Source: an uncultured Eisenbergiella sp.
Lineage (GTDB): Bacteria; Bacillota; Clostridia; Lachnospirales; Lachnospiraceae
NCBI GenBank assembly: GCA_948960675.1
Contig: CARDPF010000069.1
Location: 3,864-12,352, forward strand
Reading direction: 5' to 3'
DNA: 8,489 bases
The notes under the pieces were generated by a model, which worked only from the letters and a program-made list of their open reading frames with translations, had not been told where the DNA came from and searched no databases. This document shows, one piece after another, positions 7,748 to 8,489 of this stretch (its first letter is position 1; every line of letters starts with the position of its first letter). Position numbers and translations under genes: made by a program.

Positions 7748-7774
7748 GCAGGCAAAATTTATGGTTTTGCCTGC
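7748..7774. terminator. Convergent terminator between spoVAE and the DUF5721 gene
   Basis: GCAGGCAAAA (7748-7757) pairs perfectly with TTTTGCCTGC (7765-7774) around a seven-base loop. The plus strand continues with TTTGTCC, a short T-run. It begins six bases after the spoVAE stop and ends ten bases before the stop of the minus-strand gene, so it can serve both converging transcripts. The T-run is short in the plus direction. On the minus strand it is displaced: the CTTTTTC run comes about ten bases after the stem. Confidence 0.75.
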
Positions 7775-7784
7775 TTTGTCCGTG

Positions 7785-8288
7785 TCAGCCTTCCGTGCAG
7801 GCGATTTCCTTTTTGGCAAGGAACTGGCGCATGGTCTTGTCCCATTGCATGTCCAGCGTTTTGTCCATGACAAAGGAGGTAAACGCTGTTCCGGTGACGA
7901 TGGAGGCGGCGCCGTTATCATATTTTACCGTGAGCACCAGGGCTTTGACTTGTTCTGCGGACAAAGAAGCGTCTGCGCCTTTTAAGACACCGGATACATA
8001 TTCGGGCATGAGGTGCAGCACAAACTTAAAATGGGTGGGAGTGCGCCGTCCTTTGATCAGGTCAAAGCAAGTCTGGCGCAGACTGCCCCATGGAACATAC
8101 CCATAGGATGCCTCCGGCAATGCTTCCCATTCTTCCTTATCATAAAAGTCTTTATTGATGCGTCCGTCGATTTTATATTCCACGGCGGTGCAGATCGTGG
8201 CTTCCACAAGAAGGAAGGAGTCAAAGCAGCTGGTGCCAAGAAGCTTACCCATAAATTTTTTTAATTCCGTGATGTGAAAAGAAGTCAT
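7785..8288 (-). CDS. DUF5721-type protein of unknown function
   Basis: This 167-residue soluble protein has no signal peptide or membrane segment. Its pattern resembles the DUF5721 family of Clostridia, especially Lachnospiraceae: an N-terminal helix beginning MTSFHITELKKFMGKLL, a FDSFLLVEATI strand, IDGRINKDFY (about 40-49), and a conserved centre YVPWGSLRQTCFDLIKGRRTP (64-84) followed by HFKFVLHL. The second half looks like alternating strands, with an NGAASIVTGTAF hairpin and a C-terminal helix containing MQWDKTMRQFL. No catalytic motif is apparent and I assign no function. ATG 8288 is chosen because AAAGGA lies six bases upstream and the family begins at this methionine; the frame stays open to 8387, but that extension has no ribosome binding site and unlike composition. 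The gene converges on spoVAE, with 43 bases between stops. The family call is from memory of the pattern. Confidence 0.75.
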   Translation of the reverse strand: MTSFHITELKKFMGKLLGTSCFDSFLLVEATICTAVEYKIDGRINKDFYDKEEWEALPEASYGYVPWGSLRQTCFDLIKGRRTPTHFKFVLHLMPEYVSGVLKGADASLSAEQVKALVLTVKYDNGAASIVTGTAFTSFVMDKTLDMQWDKTMRQFLAKKEIACTEG

Positions 8289-8294
8289 AATAGG

Positions 8295-8300
8295 TCCTTT
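8295..8300 (-). promoter_or_regulatory. Ribosome binding site of the DUF5721 gene
   Basis: On the minus strand AAAGGA lies six bases before ATG 8288. It supports this start over the upstream in-frame ATG at 8387. Confidence 0.65.
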
Positions 8301-8302
8301 CC

Positions 8303-8351
8303 TGGGCCTGTGTGTGTTATGGGCCCATTCTGTCCGGCGGGCTGCAGACAG
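8303..8351 (-). other. Two adjacent hairpins in the leader of the DUF5721 gene
   Basis: Read on the minus strand, CTGTC/GACAG (8351-8347 with 8334-8330, 12-base loop) is followed two bases later by TGGGCC/GGCCCA (8327-8322 with 8308-8303, 13-base loop). The second stem ends two bases before the ribosome binding site. I do not recognise a known riboswitch. The pairing may be incidental in GC-rich DNA, or may influence translation starts. Confidence 0.35.
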
Positions 8352-8398
8352 GCTGTTTTTGGGGATGGCCGTCCCTGCTACCGCCAACCCTGCTTATC

Positions 8399-8428
8399 AG
8401 TATACCAGAATCCATTCCCAAAACACAA
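8399..8428 (-). promoter_or_regulatory. Candidate vegetative promoter of the DUF5721 gene
   Basis: On the minus strand TATACT (8404-8399) is preceded by TGG (8407-8405), an extended -10 element. TTGTGT (8428-8423) lies 18 bases upstream and matches the first three bases of TTGACA. Transcription would start near 8392, giving a leader of about 104 bases. It is the best promoter match in the window. Confidence 0.5.
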
Positions 8429-8453
8429 TATGAAAAGTCTGCCCTGTTACTGC

Positions 8454-8489
8454 ATCCGCCCATTTAAATCGCTACGCGATGGGGCGGAT
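8454..8489. repeat. Compound inverted repeat at the right edge
   Basis: ATCCGCCC (8454-8461) pairs perfectly with GGGCGGAT (8482-8489). Inside, ATCGC (8468-8472) pairs with GCGAT (8476-8480) around TAC, leaving ATTTAA unpaired on one side and a single G on the other. The window ends at the last base of the outer arm, so any T-run, neighbouring gene or longer repeat is not visible. It could be a terminator for a gene beyond the edge or a dispersed palindromic repeat. Confidence 0.55.

Noticed and set aside
7442..7921. Minus-strand frame of 159 codons across spoVAE and the convergent terminator
   Set aside because: It crosses a strong terminator hairpin and overlaps two well-supported genes in other frames.
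7795..8106. Plus-strand frames opposite the DUF5721 gene, including 7761-7985 and 8013-8264
   Set aside because: The minus-strand gene has a ribosome binding site, promoter and family pattern; these frames have none.
8289..8387. 33-residue N-terminal extension of the DUF5721 protein from ATG 8387
   Set aside because: There is no ribosome binding site, the region contains leader hairpins, and the family pattern begins at ATG 8288.
1..8489. CRISPR arrays, tRNA or rRNA genes, insertion sequences, phage or defence genes
   Set aside because: I saw no regularly spaced repeats, RNA gene patterns, transposase motifs or defence-island genes. AddAB is a housekeeping repair enzyme here, not a sign of a defence locus.

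Overview
The window looks like an ordinary chromosomal stretch from an endospore-forming Firmicute of class Clostridia. The evidence is a Gram-positive-type AddAB recombination nuclease, a SpoVAE spore protein, strong AGGAGG-type ribosome binding sites and a DUF5721-type protein. The last of these, together with the GC-rich codon use (many CTG, GCG, CGG and GGG codons), makes a moderately high-GC Lachnospiraceae relative the most likely source. That placement is inference from gene content; no 16S or other marker gene is present.

Layout from left to right: (1) the 3' two-thirds of addB enters from the left edge and ends at 2392. (2) A complete addA starts inside the end of addB and runs to 5918. 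The two are translationally coupled and encode the two-subunit helicase-nuclease that processes double-strand DNA ends. (3) After a 186-base gap with a weak possible promoter comes a three-helix membrane protein with an HExxH zinc-protease motif (DUF3810 type), 6105-7247. (4) A 137-base intergenic region contains a strong inverted repeat and a possible forespore promoter. (5) A solitary spoVAE follows at 7385-7741, without the spoVAC and spoVAD partners that usually sit beside it. (6) A convergent terminator hairpin lies at 7748-7774. (7) A minus-strand DUF5721-type gene of unknown function occupies 7785-8288, with its own promoter and a roughly 100-base, hairpin-rich leader. (8) The right edge ends in a compound stem-loop whose context is cut off.

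The genes do not form one pathway. addB-addA is a DNA-repair unit. The DUF3810 gene and spoVAE share a strand and may be co-transcribed, but a separate sporulation promoter for spoVAE is also possible. The DUF5721 gene is transcribed toward them and separated by a terminator. I found no mobile element, CRISPR array, RNA gene or clearly new system. The points most worth checking are the orphan spoVAE next to a membrane metalloprotease, the inverted repeat in its leader, and the palindrome at the right edge.
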